A stretch of 64,000 bases of DNA from Opacimonas sp002292215 (GCA_943846745.1 OX044360.1:806001-870000); one strand, 5' to 3'; positions 52,201 to 61,481 are shown, counted from the stretch's first letter. Numbers and translations are program-made. The notes: generated from the letters alone by a model not told the origin.

Positions 52201-55059
52201 TTAGAGCTTAGTCGCCACTTCAGGTAACACAACCACCTCAATTTTATTTTTTTCGGTTAAATACTCACGCGCTAAACGGGTCAACACTTCTGGCGTGATC
52301 TGCGCATATATACCTGGTTGAGCTTCAAAACGTGCAAAACTATCCGAACGAGTATGCATAACTTTAAGACGAGATAACCAAAACGAATTTTGCTCTTTCG
52401 CTGTTTTCCAATTGGCGAGCATCGGCTCGATGGCCCGTTTCACTTCGTCATCAGTAATATTACCTGGCGTTTTTAGCCCTGCAATTAATGCATCATAAGT
52501 GGATTGCACAAGTGTAATTTGGTCTGGTGTTGTCAACGTATCGAGTAACAACATACCATCGCCTTTAATCGAATTAGAACCAAACGCGCGTGCTGAAGGC
52601 GAATAAGCAGCTCCTAATTGTTCGCGGATCACATCTTGTACTTTTAGTTGCACCACTGCACCTAAAATTTTCAATTGTAAGGCTTTAGTCAAATCTTGAT
52701 TATCCGTTGTCTTAAAATATCGTGTCACTGAAGCATTCTCAGGGTTACCGGCATGATATAGGGTAAATTCAGAACCCGTTTGTAACGCAATATCCGTTAA
52801 CCAATGATGTTGTGGCTCCGCCACTTGAATGGGAAGACTACCTAGCGTAGCGGCAACCTCTGCCACAATTTCAGTAACGTCCACATCGCCAACAACTGTT
52901 ACCATTAACGGCCCTTGTTGTAACGCTTGGTCTAAAATCGGTTTAAGCTCGGTAAAATCACGTTGTAAAATTGCCTCAGTCGGTGCTGACCCAATCCGAT
53001 AATCATTGCCATAAATAGCATTGACCACTTCGTAGCTTTTTACCGCTGCGATGGTATTTTTGCGTTGCTTTGCCCCCTGCTCTACATTTTTTCTAAATAA
53101 TGGCAGTACGGAGTCACTATAACCAGGGTCGGTCATATACGCGGTAATCAATTGCAGCTGTGTCGTGAGTGTGTCATTTGAGGTGCTAAACGTCCCGCCG
53201 TAACTGTTAAAATCAGCGTTGAAATTCAACGATACATTTTTATCCGACAGTAATTCACGCAGTTCATTGACTGAGTGTTTACCCAAACCGCCTACGATAT
53301 AGAAATTATACAAATCCTGCATGCCGGCTTGCTCTGGAGTCAGCGTTTTGATGCCATCGCCATAAGACACATCTATGAGGACCTTTTCTTGTGCTAGATC
53401 CGTACTTTTTACGTTTAAGCGCACGCCATTAGTAAATGTGTAAGAATAATAATCGTAAGCTTCATTATAGCTTTCCGCTTTGACAGTACCTGGCTGACCA
53501 AATTCAGTGTAGGCAAACTTCGCCACTTCTTTTTCGACATTGGCTTGAATTGGTAACGTCATCGCTTGCTGATAGACCGCAATGATCTGCTCAGTACTAG
53601 GAAGCGCTTGAGCCTGTTGTGAAAACTGCATAAAAATGGTCGGTTCAACACGCATAAATTGCCTGCGTAACACCGTATTTATTTCCTCAGCACTGAACGT
53701 TGCCATCAGTTCTTGAAAAATATCTAGGGATTGTGAAGACTCGTTTAACACTCCATCAAGTGGAATATTCGACAACACCGCATTGGCCAGCGAGCCACTA
53801 GGAATAGTTGCTTCAGATTGTGCAGCAGTTACTAATGCGTTTCGCGTTGCTTTGACTTCACGAATCAACTCTTGTTCTGAAATCCCAAACTCCATGATTT
53901 TACGGATCTCAACCACCAAAGTGGTTAACGATTCGGCCCATTTCTCCGGTTGGGTTTGTGCAATGACTTGGGTTAGATCAAGTTGATTAAAGGTAAAACT
54001 ATGGGAGCTTCCCACACCTTCAAACGGCGCATTTCCGGCTAGCACCAAGCTGTTTAAACGATAACTGAGTATGCCATTAGCTATTTGTTCAACAAAATCT
54101 TTACGGCGATTGAGGATCGTATCAGGAGCTAATTGTTCAGGTGTGACATAAAAAAGATTCACTTGCGTGGGTAAATTAGGGCCACTAAAACTAGCTACCT
54201 CAAGACTATCATTGACATTGAGCATTCCAGCATCAAATTTAGTCGGCGCTTGTGCGTTTTGCCAATCAGCAAATACTTTTTCAATTTTGGCTTGCATGTC
54301 ATCAGCATCAATATCACCAGCAATAATTAACTGCGTGTTAGCAGGAAAATAATGCGTCGCATAAAAGTCTCGAACGGCGGGTGCAGAAAACCGGGCAATG
54401 GTTTCCAATGAACCAATCGGAAAACGATTGATATATTCAAGACCATCCGTCCATTCTTGCAACGACGCTTTATAAGCATCCATATAGATGTTGTTGCGGG
54501 ACTCATATTCAGATTTAACAACAGGGATCTCAGCGCTGACCGCATCATCCGTAATCGTTAAATTACTGGCTGTTTCGCGCATTAAAAATAACGCCGTATC
54601 AATGGTCTCGACATTATTATTGGGTAAATCGAGTTTATAAATGGTTTCTTCAAATCCAGTACTCGCATTGGTGTCAGCGCCAAACTTCAGACCATAGCGT
54701 TCTAAAATCGCAATCATTTCACCTTCAGGCACATTGGTAGAACCATTAAATGCCATGTGCTCTAAAAAATGGGCAATCCCAGCGTCATTAGGTGTTTCGT
54801 ACATACTACCAACGCCAACACGCATGCGTACTACGACTTCATTTTTAGGTGTTTGATTAGGAATAATGAAATAGCGTAAGCCATTGCCTAAGACGCCTTC
54901 TTGGATCCGAGGTGACGTCGTTAATGCTGTTTGTGGGGTAAACGTACCCGCTTGCCATTGCGCTAATGGGGAAAGCCCTACAGAGGGAGATGGAGTTTGT
55001 GCACACGCAGCAAGTACAGCAACACTAATAAAAACAGTGCCAATCACTTTGAATTTCAT
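52201..55059 (-). CDS. M16-family zinc metallopeptidase, lipoprotein
   Basis: A 952-residue pitrilysin-family protease (PqqL-like). The precursor has a lipobox VLAAC with Cys19, so it is anchored to a membrane from the periplasmic side. The zinc motif HFLEH (97-101) is intact, with the likely third ligand in VKSEYESRNN. The remaining M16 domains follow: an inactive middle and a C-terminal pair (from about 520). It would degrade peptides in the periplasm. It is divergent from the PepSY-PhoP-PhoQ-like genes, with 125 bases between the starts that contain a direct repeat. Confidence 0.92.
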   Translation of the reverse strand: MKFKVIGTVFISVAVLAACAQTPSPSVGLSPLAQWQAGTFTPQTALTTSPRIQEGVLGNGLRYFIIPNQTPKNEVVVRMRVGVGSMYETPNDAGIAHFLEHMAFNGSTNVPEGEMIAILERYGLKFGADTNASTGFEETIYKLDLPNNNVETIDTALFLMRETASNLTITDDAVSAEIPVVKSEYESRNNIYMDAYKASLQEWTDGLEYINRFPIGSLETIARFSAPAVRDFYATHYFPANTQLIIAGDIDADDMQAKIEKVFADWQNAQAPTKFDAGMLNVNDSLEVASFSGPNLPTQVNLFYVTPEQLAPDTILNRRKDFVEQIANGILSYRLNSLVLAGNAPFEGVGSSHSFTFNQLDLTQVIAQTQPEKWAESLTTLVVEIRKIMEFGISEQELIREVKATRNALVTAAQSEATIPSGSLANAVLSNIPLDGVLNESSQSLDIFQELMATFSAEEINTVLRRQFMRVEPTIFMQFSQQAQALPSTEQIIAVYQQAMTLPIQANVEKEVAKFAYTEFGQPGTVKAESYNEAYDYYSYTFTNGVRLNVKSTDLAQEKVLIDVSYGDGIKTLTPEQAGMQDLYNFYIVGGLGKHSVNELRELLSDKNVSLNFNADFNSYGGTFSTSNDTLTTQLQLITAYMTDPGYSDSVLPLFRKNVEQGAKQRKNTIAAVKSYEVVNAIYGNDYRIGSAPTEAILQRDFTELKPILDQALQQGPLMVTVVGDVDVTEIVAEVAATLGSLPIQVAEPQHHWLTDIALQTGSEFTLYHAGNPENASVTRYFKTTDNQDLTKALQLKILGAVVQLKVQDVIREQLGAAYSPSARAFGSNSIKGDGMLLLDTLTTPDQITLVQSTYDALIAGLKTPGNITDDEVKRAIEPMLANWKTAKEQNSFWLSRLKVMHTRSDSFARFEAQPGIYAQITPEVLTRLAREYLTEKNKIEVVVLPEVATKL

Positions 55060-55111
55060 TTACTATCCTTTTAATGAATTTTAATCCACTGTAGCATAAA
55101 ATATTAGAAAA

Positions 55112-55128
55112 ATTCAGTCTGCATTCAG
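55112..55128. promoter_or_regulatory. Direct repeat ATTCAG-N5-ATTCAG, candidate response-regulator box
   Basis: Two identical hexamers with an 11-base period, the format bound by OmpR/PhoP-type regulator dimers. It lies between the M16 gene and the PepSY-regulator-kinase genes. A weaker 11-base repeat GGTTAA-N5-CTTTTA follows at 55153-55169, closer to the PepSY start. Confidence 0.5.
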
Positions 55129-55184
55129 ATAAAGAAATTATAATTAAGCATCGGTTAAATCACCTTTTATTAGGAAAAAATACT

Positions 55185-55565
55185 ATGTACCCTAAGTGGT
55201 TGAGCACTCCATCGCAGTGCTATACAGCATTGATGTCTTGGTCAGTAGCCAAAACGCTAAAAGGCGTATTACTTGTTGCTGGATTTTCCTTGGGCTGCAG
55301 CACCCTAGCCTATGCTCAGTCTGCAAATTCGAATACATCTACCACCACCAACGCAGAGCCTAAAGTCAATCAACAACAAGCGATTGCAAAAGCCAAACAA
55401 TCGGTTCAAGGTAAAGTATTAAAAGTGGATCGAAATAAAGAACACTATCGCGTCAAAATGCTGAATCAAAAAGGTCGTGTTATTTCCGTCAATGTGAATA
55501 AACAATCAGGCAAAGTTATGCCTAAAACATCGGAAAAAGCCCAGCCGAAAAAAGACAAGGATTAG
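55185..55565 (+). CDS. PepSY-domain protein next to a two-component system
   Basis: A 126-residue protein with an N-terminal membrane or signal segment (about 24-44, ending LAYAQ) and one PepSY domain (about 60-112: QQQAIAKAKQSVQGKV, HYRVKMLNQKGRVISVNVN). The C-terminus is rich in Lys. PepSY proteins of this size are commonly encoded beside PhoPQ-like systems and may restrain peptidases or modulate the sensor. AGGA precedes the ATG. It lies three bases before the regulator gene. The M16 peptidase across the promoter may be related to its role. Confidence 0.85.
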   Translation: MYPKWLSTPSQCYTALMSWSVAKTLKGVLLVAGFSLGCSTLAYAQSANSNTSTTTNAEPKVNQQQAIAKAKQSVQGKVLKVDRNKEHYRVKMLNQKGRVISVNVNKQSGKVMPKTSEKAQPKKDKD

Positions 55566-55568
55566 TAT

Positions 55569-56243
55569 ATGCGTATATTGTTAGTTGAAGACGACAGTCA
55601 ATTGTTGATCCAACTTGATCAGTTATTACAGTCACATGGCTTTAGTGTTGATTTAGCCGATGACGGAGAAAAAGCACAGTTTTTGCTCAACGAATACACC
55701 TATGATGCCATCTTATTGGATTTGGGATTACCGAAAATAGATGGGGTAAGTGTCCTTAAATTTGCACGCGCTAAAGGCATTTCCACGCCAGTGCTTATCC
55801 TCACCGCACGTGATACCTGGGAACAAAAAGTCCTCGGCTTAGACGCCGGAGCGGATGATTATCTAACCAAACCATTTCATCAACAAGAATTACTTGCACG
55901 AGTCAATGCGCTTATTCGTCGTAGTTCGGGTCATGCCTCGGCCGAGCTGAGTTGTGGTCCAATCCATTTACACATGACTCAACAACGGGTCAAGGTGGCA
56001 GAAGAAGTACTAGATCTGACTGCTTATGAATACAAGGTATTGGAATATTTGATGCTCAACCCACAAAAAGTGGTGTCTAAGACAGAGTTAACTGAGCACA
56101 TTTATGATCAGGATTTTGACTTAGACAGCAACGTAATTGAAGTTTTTGTCGGTCGCCTACGAAAAAAACTCGATCCAGACAATACCCTTAAACCGATTGA
56201 AACCTTACGTGGTAGAGGATACCGATTATTTTCTCCCGCCTAA
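55569..56243 (+). CDS. OmpR-family response regulator (PhoP-like)
   Basis: A 224-residue regulator with a receiver domain (Asp51 in ILLDLGLP; LTAR and KPF conserved) and a winged-helix effector domain (about 130-222: LDLTAYEYKVLEYLMLNPQK, NVIEVFVGRLRKKL, ETLRGRGYRL). It is closest to PhoP in overall pattern. In PhoPQ systems the regulator responds to low magnesium or cationic peptides; the signal here is not evident. It is in an operon between PepSY and kinase genes. Confidence 0.93.
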   Translation: MRILLVEDDSQLLIQLDQLLQSHGFSVDLADDGEKAQFLLNEYTYDAILLDLGLPKIDGVSVLKFARAKGISTPVLILTARDTWEQKVLGLDAGADDYLTKPFHQQELLARVNALIRRSSGHASAELSCGPIHLHMTQQRVKVAEEVLDLTAYEYKVLEYLMLNPQKVVSKTELTEHIYDQDFDLDSNVIEVFVGRLRKKLDPDNTLKPIETLRGRGYRLFSPA

Positions 56244-56296
56244 GTCGCCTCTCTCTAACCGTTCGCACCGTCTTATCGATTCTGGTTATCATTGTC

Positions 56297-57598
56297 GTGT
56301 TATTGCCGAGTCTGGCTTTTACCGTGTCAACCGCATTCAAAGACAGTTTATTAAAAGCCAAACAAACTGAATTAGAATCAATGGCGTATGCCTTAATCGC
56401 AACGTTTGAAATTGATGGTAGCCAGATAAATATGCCATTTAATGTATTTGATGACCGCTTAAATATGCCTCAATCTGGTTACCGAGCCTTTATCGTGCTG
56501 AATCAGACTGTGGTATGGCAATCGACCTCTAGCACACTGCAACCGACTCCACTTACCTATCCGAGTGCAAAAACGGGTGAGCAGATATTTGCAGATGAAT
56601 TAACATCATTACCTGATACGTTTTTGTTTACCTTTACCGCTGAATTTGAAAGCGAAAACCAATTTATCCCGATTAAATTTTATTTACTTGAAGACCAAGG
56701 GGCGTTTCATCGTGAGTTGGCCACGTTTAATCAAAGCTTATTTCGCAATGGTGTTTGGGTTGCCCTATTGATAAGTGGGCTGTTATTGCTGAGCTTATTG
56801 TCAGTGGTGAGTCCAGTCAAACATCTAGTTTCTCAACTCAGTAAGGCTGCTAAAGGCACTCCGAATCAAGATGGAGTCGTATCCTTAAGCGGGGCTTACC
56901 CCAAAGAACTCAATGCCGTCAAAGATAGTGTTAATGCACTATTGATCTCAGAATCACAACAACGCACTCGGTTTAAACATGCTTTACAAGATTTGGCCCA
57001 TTCACTTAAAACGCCATTAAGTGTTCTTCAAGGTGATGAGGCAATCTCCGAATCCAGCAAAGCACCCATTTTACAAATCGATCAAATCATCCAACGGCAA
57101 TTATCACGTTCGGTCTTGGGGAAAGCGGGTTGGCAACAGCACATTGATGTGTGTGAGCTATTGCAAAAAATCATCGATTCCATGCACAAAATTTATCGTG
57201 ATAAGGGATTGCGTATTAATTTTAGGGCGATCCCTGCGGGCTTTATGTATCCAATTGACACCACTGACGCGTATGAGTTATTTGGTAATATATTGGATAA
57301 TGCATGCAAAGCAGCACGGTCTGAGGTGACGGTCACGCTCCAAGCCGACTCACGAACCAACTCTCAAGTGCACATTATCAGCATTAGTGATGATGGACCG
57401 GGGATCCCTGAGGCGATGCAGTCGGATATGTTAACTCGTGGTAAGCGACTTGACACCTACCATCAAGGTCATGGGATTGGCTTGGCCACGGTCAGTGATT
57501 TAGTTGAGATGTATGGCGCAACATTGGAAGTTCACTCGTCGACTTCAGACAAAAAATCAAGTGGTACAACGATAAGTGTGTGCTTACCGAATAAGTAA
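56297..57598 (+). CDS. PhoQ-like sensor histidine kinase (start uncertain)
   Basis: A sensor kinase of about 433 residues from the first canonical start (GTG 56297). It has a periplasmic sensing part, a second membrane helix (near 150-172), HisKA with His235 in LQDLAHSLKTPL (the PhoQ-type H-box), an N-box FGNILDNACKAA, SDDGPGIPE, and HGIGLATV. The true start is a puzzle: the first membrane helix begins upstream of GTG 56297, and the open frame from 56216 contains no ATG, GTG or TTG. An ATT at 56225 or 56228 behind AGAGGA, or another rare start, is possible; the gene would then overlap the regulator by about 17 bases. Confidence 0.88.
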   Translation: MLLPSLAFTVSTAFKDSLLKAKQTELESMAYALIATFEIDGSQINMPFNVFDDRLNMPQSGYRAFIVLNQTVVWQSTSSTLQPTPLTYPSAKTGEQIFADELTSLPDTFLFTFTAEFESENQFIPIKFYLLEDQGAFHRELATFNQSLFRNGVWVALLISGLLLLSLLSVVSPVKHLVSQLSKAAKGTPNQDGVVSLSGAYPKELNAVKDSVNALLISESQQRTRFKHALQDLAHSLKTPLSVLQGDEAISESSKAPILQIDQIIQRQLSRSVLGKAGWQQHIDVCELLQKIIDSMHKIYRDKGLRINFRAIPAGFMYPIDTTDAYELFGNILDNACKAARSEVTVTLQADSRTNSQVHIISISDDGPGIPEAMQSDMLTRGKRLDTYHQGHGIGLATVSDLVEMYGATLEVHSSTSDKKSSGTTISVCLPNK

Positions 57599-57602
57599 AT
57601 CA

Positions 57603-58700
57603 CTATTTTTCTTCGGTAAAATCAACATCTAATAAATTGGCTTTATCTGTCTCATCATCCGTTGGAATATAGGTTTCATCCAAATCATCACCGGACAATA
57701 AAATCGCTAACCACATGGTTTCTTCACGAGATTCCATCGCTATTTTGACAATCATGGTTAAAGGTACAGATAACAGCATCCCGACTGAACCTAACAACCA
57801 GCCCCAAAATATTAACGATAAAAAGACCACTAACGTTGATAGACCCAAACCGCGCCCCATAAAACGCGGTTCAATCATATTGCCCATTACGGTATTGACT
57901 AAGACAAAGCCTAACCCAGCTAAACCCGCGGTGGCTAAACCTTGGTCAACAAAAGCGATCAATACCGCTGGCACTGCTGCGATAATCGAACCTATATTAG
58001 GAATGAAATTAAGTAAAAATGCTAACACGGCCCACAACATAAAATGGTCAACATCTAACGCATATAACCACACACCGATAAATGCGCCAGTCCCTAAGCT
58101 AACTAAAGATTTAATCGCTAAATAGTCATTGACGGACTTGAGAAAACGGTCGATGTGATGCATTTTCATGCCTGGATCGCTTAATGCAACGTGGATCCGA
58201 CGCGGCATACTTTCCGCTTCAAACAACATAAAAATCACAGTTAAGATAATCAAGAATACGTTGGATAATACCCCGCCCATGCCACTTAAAAAATTCGTCG
58301 CAACCGACATCGCAACCGCAGGATCAAAGTAAGATAAAAACAAATTTTTATCGACAATAATATTTAAATTGGCTAACTGTTCGATCACCCATGCCAACTC
58401 AACAGACAATTGCGCTTGATAATTGGGTAGGTTTTGTCGAAACTCACCTAAGGATTGACCAACTAATCCAGCCAACATAAAACCAAAAATGATTATTAAC
58501 AGTATAACTAAGGTAACTGATAGCCAACGCGGGATTTTATACCGTGACGCAAGATTAATTAGTGGGCTACATGCGATTGCGATAAATATCGACAATAAAA
58601 ACGGGACCATAATGGCACTTGCCGCTTTGATACCGGCTAAGACCACGACAACAGCAGCAGTGATAACAAAGGCTTTAGCGGTAGAAGATTTTAGTTCCAT
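57603..58700 (-). CDS. AI-2E family (PerM/TqsA-type) membrane transporter
   Basis: A 365-residue membrane protein when started at ATG 58700 (MELKSSTAKAFVITA); the open frame starts 22 codons earlier, without a ribosome site. It has a family pattern of about eight helices with FLLNFIPNIGSIIAAVPA and GNMIEPRFMGRGLGLSTLVVFLSLIFWGWL, the signature of the AI-2E/TqsA/PerM family. Family members export various small molecules or ions; the name AI-2E is historical, and quorum-sensing function should not be assumed. The acidic C-terminus is cytoplasmic. It converges with the kinase gene, four bases apart. Confidence 0.9.
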   Translation of the reverse strand: MELKSSTAKAFVITAAVVVVLAGIKAASAIMVPFLLSIFIAIACSPLINLASRYKIPRWLSVTLVILLIIIFGFMLAGLVGQSLGEFRQNLPNYQAQLSVELAWVIEQLANLNIIVDKNLFLSYFDPAVAMSVATNFLSGMGGVLSNVFLIILTVIFMLFEAESMPRRIHVALSDPGMKMHHIDRFLKSVNDYLAIKSLVSLGTGAFIGVWLYALDVDHFMLWAVLAFLLNFIPNIGSIIAAVPAVLIAFVDQGLATAGLAGLGFVLVNTVMGNMIEPRFMGRGLGLSTLVVFLSLIFWGWLLGSVGMLLSVPLTMIVKIAMESREETMWLAILLSGDDLDETYIPTDDETDKANLLDVDFTEEK

Positions 58701-58782
58701 AAGATTCTCTGCAAAATAATTTGATGCATTACTACTTACTAACAATGCAAATATATGCCATATCATAACAGGAATTTGTTAA

Positions 58783-59157
58783 ATGATTTTAAATGAAGCT
58801 ACAATTCGTATAAAAAACTTACGTTTACGAACGTACATTGGATTTAACGATGATGAAATTCAAAATAAACAAGATGTCGTTGTCAACGCTGTCATCAAAT
58901 ACGACGCTCAACGCGCAGCAGAATCAGATCAAGTAGAAAATGCGCTTAACTATAAGACGGTAACAAAAGCAATTATTCGATTAGTTGAGCATAACCGTTT
59001 TTATTTACTCGAAAAACTCACATCTGATATTTTAGCACTTGCCGCTGATCACCCTTGGGTTTCATGGGCAGAAGTAGAAGTAGATAAACCACATGCGTTG
59101 CGTTTTTCTGATTCAGTCAGTCTCAGTATTTCTTGTTCTAAAGAACCACAATTTTAA
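58783..59157 (+). CDS. folX: Dihydroneopterin triphosphate 2'-epimerase
   Basis: FolX epimerises dihydroneopterin triphosphate, a relative of FolB in pterin metabolism. The 124-residue protein follows E. coli FolX closely: TIRIKNLRLRTYIGFNDDE, ALNYKTVTKAII, FYLLEKLTSDIL and EVEVDKPHALRFSDSVS. AGGAATTTGTTAA precedes the ATG. It is followed by yfcH in the same order as in E. coli. Confidence 0.93.
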   Translation: MILNEATIRIKNLRLRTYIGFNDDEIQNKQDVVVNAVIKYDAQRAAESDQVENALNYKTVTKAIIRLVEHNRFYLLEKLTSDILALAADHPWVSWAEVEVDKPHALRFSDSVSLSISCSKEPQF

Positions 59158-59182
59158 CTGTTGAGCAAAAGGCGAACATTCG

Positions 59183-60106
59183 ATGAAGATTTTAATCACA
59201 GGCGCGACAGGTTTGATTGGCCAAGCATTTATCAAGCACTATGCACATTTACATACTTTTCATGTGGTGAGTCGTTCAGCTGATAAGGTAAACCAAGCTT
59301 TTCATCATGAAATCCAACAGGGTGTTTTAGAAAAAGTGGATCTGACCCTATTAAATGATCTGAATGCTTATGATGCGGTGATTAATTTAGCCGGTGAGGC
59401 CATTGTTGATAAACGCTGGAGTGACAAACAAAAACAGCGTATTTGTCATAGCCGTTGGGATATCACAGAACGTATTGTCGAGCTAATCAAAGCAAGTTCT
59501 GCGCCTCCAGAGGTATTCTTAAGTGGTTCTGCGATTGGTATTTATGGCCGCCAAGCAGATACTAGTCAACCTATCCAACCAATTGATGAACAGTTTTCTG
59601 ATTATCATGAGGAGTTTGCCCGTGAAATTTGTCAGCGCTGGGAATCAATTGCGCTTCAAGCACAATCTGAACTAACCCGAGTATGTCTGCTTCGAACCGG
59701 TATTGTGTTATCACCAACAGGTGGTGCATTGGGCAAAATGAAAGTGCCCTTTAGTTTAGGGTTAGGTGGGCCGGTTAGTTCAGGTCAGCAAATTATGTCG
59801 TGGATCCATATTGATGACATGATACAAGCAATGGCGCATGTGTTAGTGTCGCCGGCACTGCAAGGTCCAATTAATTTTACTGCACCTAATCCGGTCAGTA
59901 ACGCGGTATTTTCGAAGGCTTATGCCAACAGTCTGCACCGCCCTTGCCTCTTCACAGTGCCTAAATTAGCTTTAAAAATATTAATGGGTGAATCTGCGGA
60001 TTTGTTATTAACAGGTCAGCACGTGGTGCCTAAGGCGTTATTAGAGCATAGTTACGCATTTAGCCATGATGAAATTAATGAAGCATTAATGTCGCTAAGA
60101 GAGTAA
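59183..60106 (+). CDS. yfcH: TIGR01777-family epimerase YfcH
   Basis: A 307-residue extended SDR (SDR39U1) protein. It has the nucleotide-binding GATGLIGQAF at the N-terminus, NLAGEAIVDKRWSDKQKQ, LSGSAIGIYG and a C-terminal TIGR01777 part (GGPVSSGQQIMSWIHIDDM). Activity is unproved in the family. It follows folX by 25 bases, an old operon. Directly after it begins the transferred segment at 60107. Confidence 0.93.
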   Translation: MKILITGATGLIGQAFIKHYAHLHTFHVVSRSADKVNQAFHHEIQQGVLEKVDLTLLNDLNAYDAVINLAGEAIVDKRWSDKQKQRICHSRWDITERIVELIKASSAPPEVFLSGSAIGIYGRQADTSQPIQPIDEQFSDYHEEFAREICQRWESIALQAQSELTRVCLLRTGIVLSPTGGALGKMKVPFSLGLGGPVSSGQQIMSWIHIDDMIQAMAHVLVSPALQGPINFTAPNPVSNAVFSKAYANSLHRPCLFTVPKLALKILMGESADLLLTGQHVVPKALLEHSYAFSHDEINEALMSLRE

Positions 60107-60121
60107 CGTAACCGTCTTGAA

Positions 60122-60152
60122 GCGTTGCGAATCCGCCTTAAGGTGTTTGTTA
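60122..60152 (-). repeat. Partial attC-like sequence
   Basis: Read on the minus strand, TAACAAACACCTTAAGGCGG followed by ATTCGCAACGC resembles the start of Vibrio-type attC repeats (TAACAAACGCCTCAAG...). I do not see a convincing opposite end nearby, so it would be a remnant of an integron cassette junction beside yfcH. Confidence 0.4.
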
Positions 60153-60277
60153 GTTGAATTCTTCCACTAACCTACATTTAGGGAAAGATGAGCAACCCCA
60201 AAACTGTATACCTTTATTTTAATTATTCGACTTTCAAGTGCCATCCAATCGCGGCCATTGGAGGGTAACTGTAAAAA

Positions 60278-60772
60278 TCAAATATCAATGCTCTCAGATA
60301 TCTCTAATGCGTCCCTTCTAATCCGATTGAGTATATCCACCCATCGACAATACGGCTATATTGCCTCGTAGACAGATGCGGTGAATCCTTGATACGAGAT
60401 TTGAAAAGATAGTCGGAATTATCAAGCGCATCTTTTTGAATCAATGCTTCTATTGCTGCTCGGGTCTGCTCAGTAATTTCAAATTGAACAGGCCTGCCAG
60501 TTTTCTGCTGAATCTGCTTTTATAATGAAGAGCAGCTCGCGACTGAACATTCATTCCTAGCGCAATATCTCTGACACGCAAGGACACTAAATCACAACCT
60601 CGGAGTTTGCTATCAAGGCCAAGACTAAATAATGCTAAGTCTCTTATGTTTCCTGAAATTTCTAACCTGATTCGAATTGCCATATTTGTTTTTGTTTCAA
60701 AGCTAATTTTTGGCCAACTAGTTTTCCCTTATTCCAAGGCTCTTTTTTCTTATAAACGGCAAGTGGGTACAT
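60278..60772 (-). pseudogene. Broken tyrosine recombinase (phage-type integrase)
   Basis: Pieces of one integrase are in different frames. ATG 60772 starts MYPLAVYKKKEPWNKGKLVG and reads to QKQIW, where a lost base shifts into AIRIRLEISGNIRDLALFSL with GCDLVSLRVRDIALGMNVQSRAA (60683-60530). A second shift leads into QQKTGRPVQFEITEQTRAAI and DNSDYLFKSRI, ending THTAG-stop at 60304. The part with the catalytic His, second Arg, His and Tyr is missing, and EISESIDI-stop (60304-60278) looks like the original C-terminus joined by an internal deletion. The enzyme is dead. It marks an old insertion. Confidence 0.85.
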
Positions 60773-60880
60773 AATTATTCTCCAGAATTAAGTCTAACCG
60801 TAGACGTTGAGAATCTTATTGCAATACAAATGCAACTTATAATACTATTAAATACTACCAATGAAGCTATTAGGTGAACT

Positions 60881-61132
60881 ATGAGCATGATTAAGAAGAG
60901 CATCACTGTTACTGATAAACAAAATGAGTGGATGCAAAGTCAGTTAAAAAACGGCGAATACGCTAGTGATAGCGAATTACTGAGAGATTTAATACGCAAA
61001 GAGCAACGTCGAAACGAAGACATTAATGTCATCAGAGAGGCGCTAATTGTAGGTGAGCAAAGTGGCTATTCCACCAAATCCGCTGAACAAATTTTGCAGG
61101 AGTTTAAAGAAAAGCGCCGCATAAATGTCTAA
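60881..61132 (+). CDS. ParD-type antitoxin
   Basis: An 83-residue ribbon-helix-helix antitoxin (CopG/ParD family): KKSITVTDKQNEWMQSQLKN at the N-terminus, YASDSELLRDLIRKEQRR and a charged C-terminus that would wrap the toxin. It should bind its own promoter and neutralise the toxin encoded next. AGGTG stands before the ATG. It overlaps the toxin gene by eight bases. Confidence 0.9.
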   Translation: MSMIKKSITVTDKQNEWMQSQLKNGEYASDSELLRDLIRKEQRRNEDINVIREALIVGEQSGYSTKSAEQILQEFKEKRRINV

Positions 61133-61421
61133 TTATAGGCTAACACTTGCCGCTGAAATAGACCTCGCTGACATTTTGGAATACGGCGAAGCACATTTTG
61201 GGACTAGTGCGGCACTTGAGTTTTATGAAGGTCTACTGAGCGTATTCCCTAAAATCGTTGATAATCCTGCTCAATTTGCCCGAATTGATGAAGTGCGCAA
61301 AGGATATTGCAGAGCAATCTATCAAACGTATTATATCTATTTCATCGAGCGCGAAAACTTTATAGAGATAACGCGTGTTATACGCAAACTGATAATCAAG
61401 GTATCACTACTCGTTACCTAA
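61125..61421 (+). CDS. ParE-type toxin, C-terminus possibly frameshifted
   Basis: A 98-residue RelE/ParE-superfamily protein: LTLAAEIDLADILEYGEAHFG, then GYCRAIYQTYYIYFIERENFIEITRVIRK. ParE toxins usually poison gyrase. Family members usually end soon after with a conserved (R/K)QD-type tail; here the last 12 residues (LIIKVSLLVT) are unlike it, while a frame one base over reads DNQGITTRYL. A single base loss near 61390 may therefore have damaged the toxin. The overlap with the antitoxin gene is intact. Confidence 0.85.
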   Translation: MSNYRLTLAAEIDLADILEYGEAHFGTSAALEFYEGLLSVFPKIVDNPAQFARIDEVRKGYCRAIYQTYYIYFIERENFIEITRVIRKLIIKVSLLVT

Positions 61422-61481
61422 CGTTCAATAACACCTAAGCTGATAGCGACACCCAATTTTCTGTACGATTTTGATTAACAA

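Noticed and set aside
61422..61481. Second attC-like site after the ParE gene
   Set aside because: TAACGTTCAATAACACCT is only loosely similar to integron repeats and I could not find a matching partner core site.
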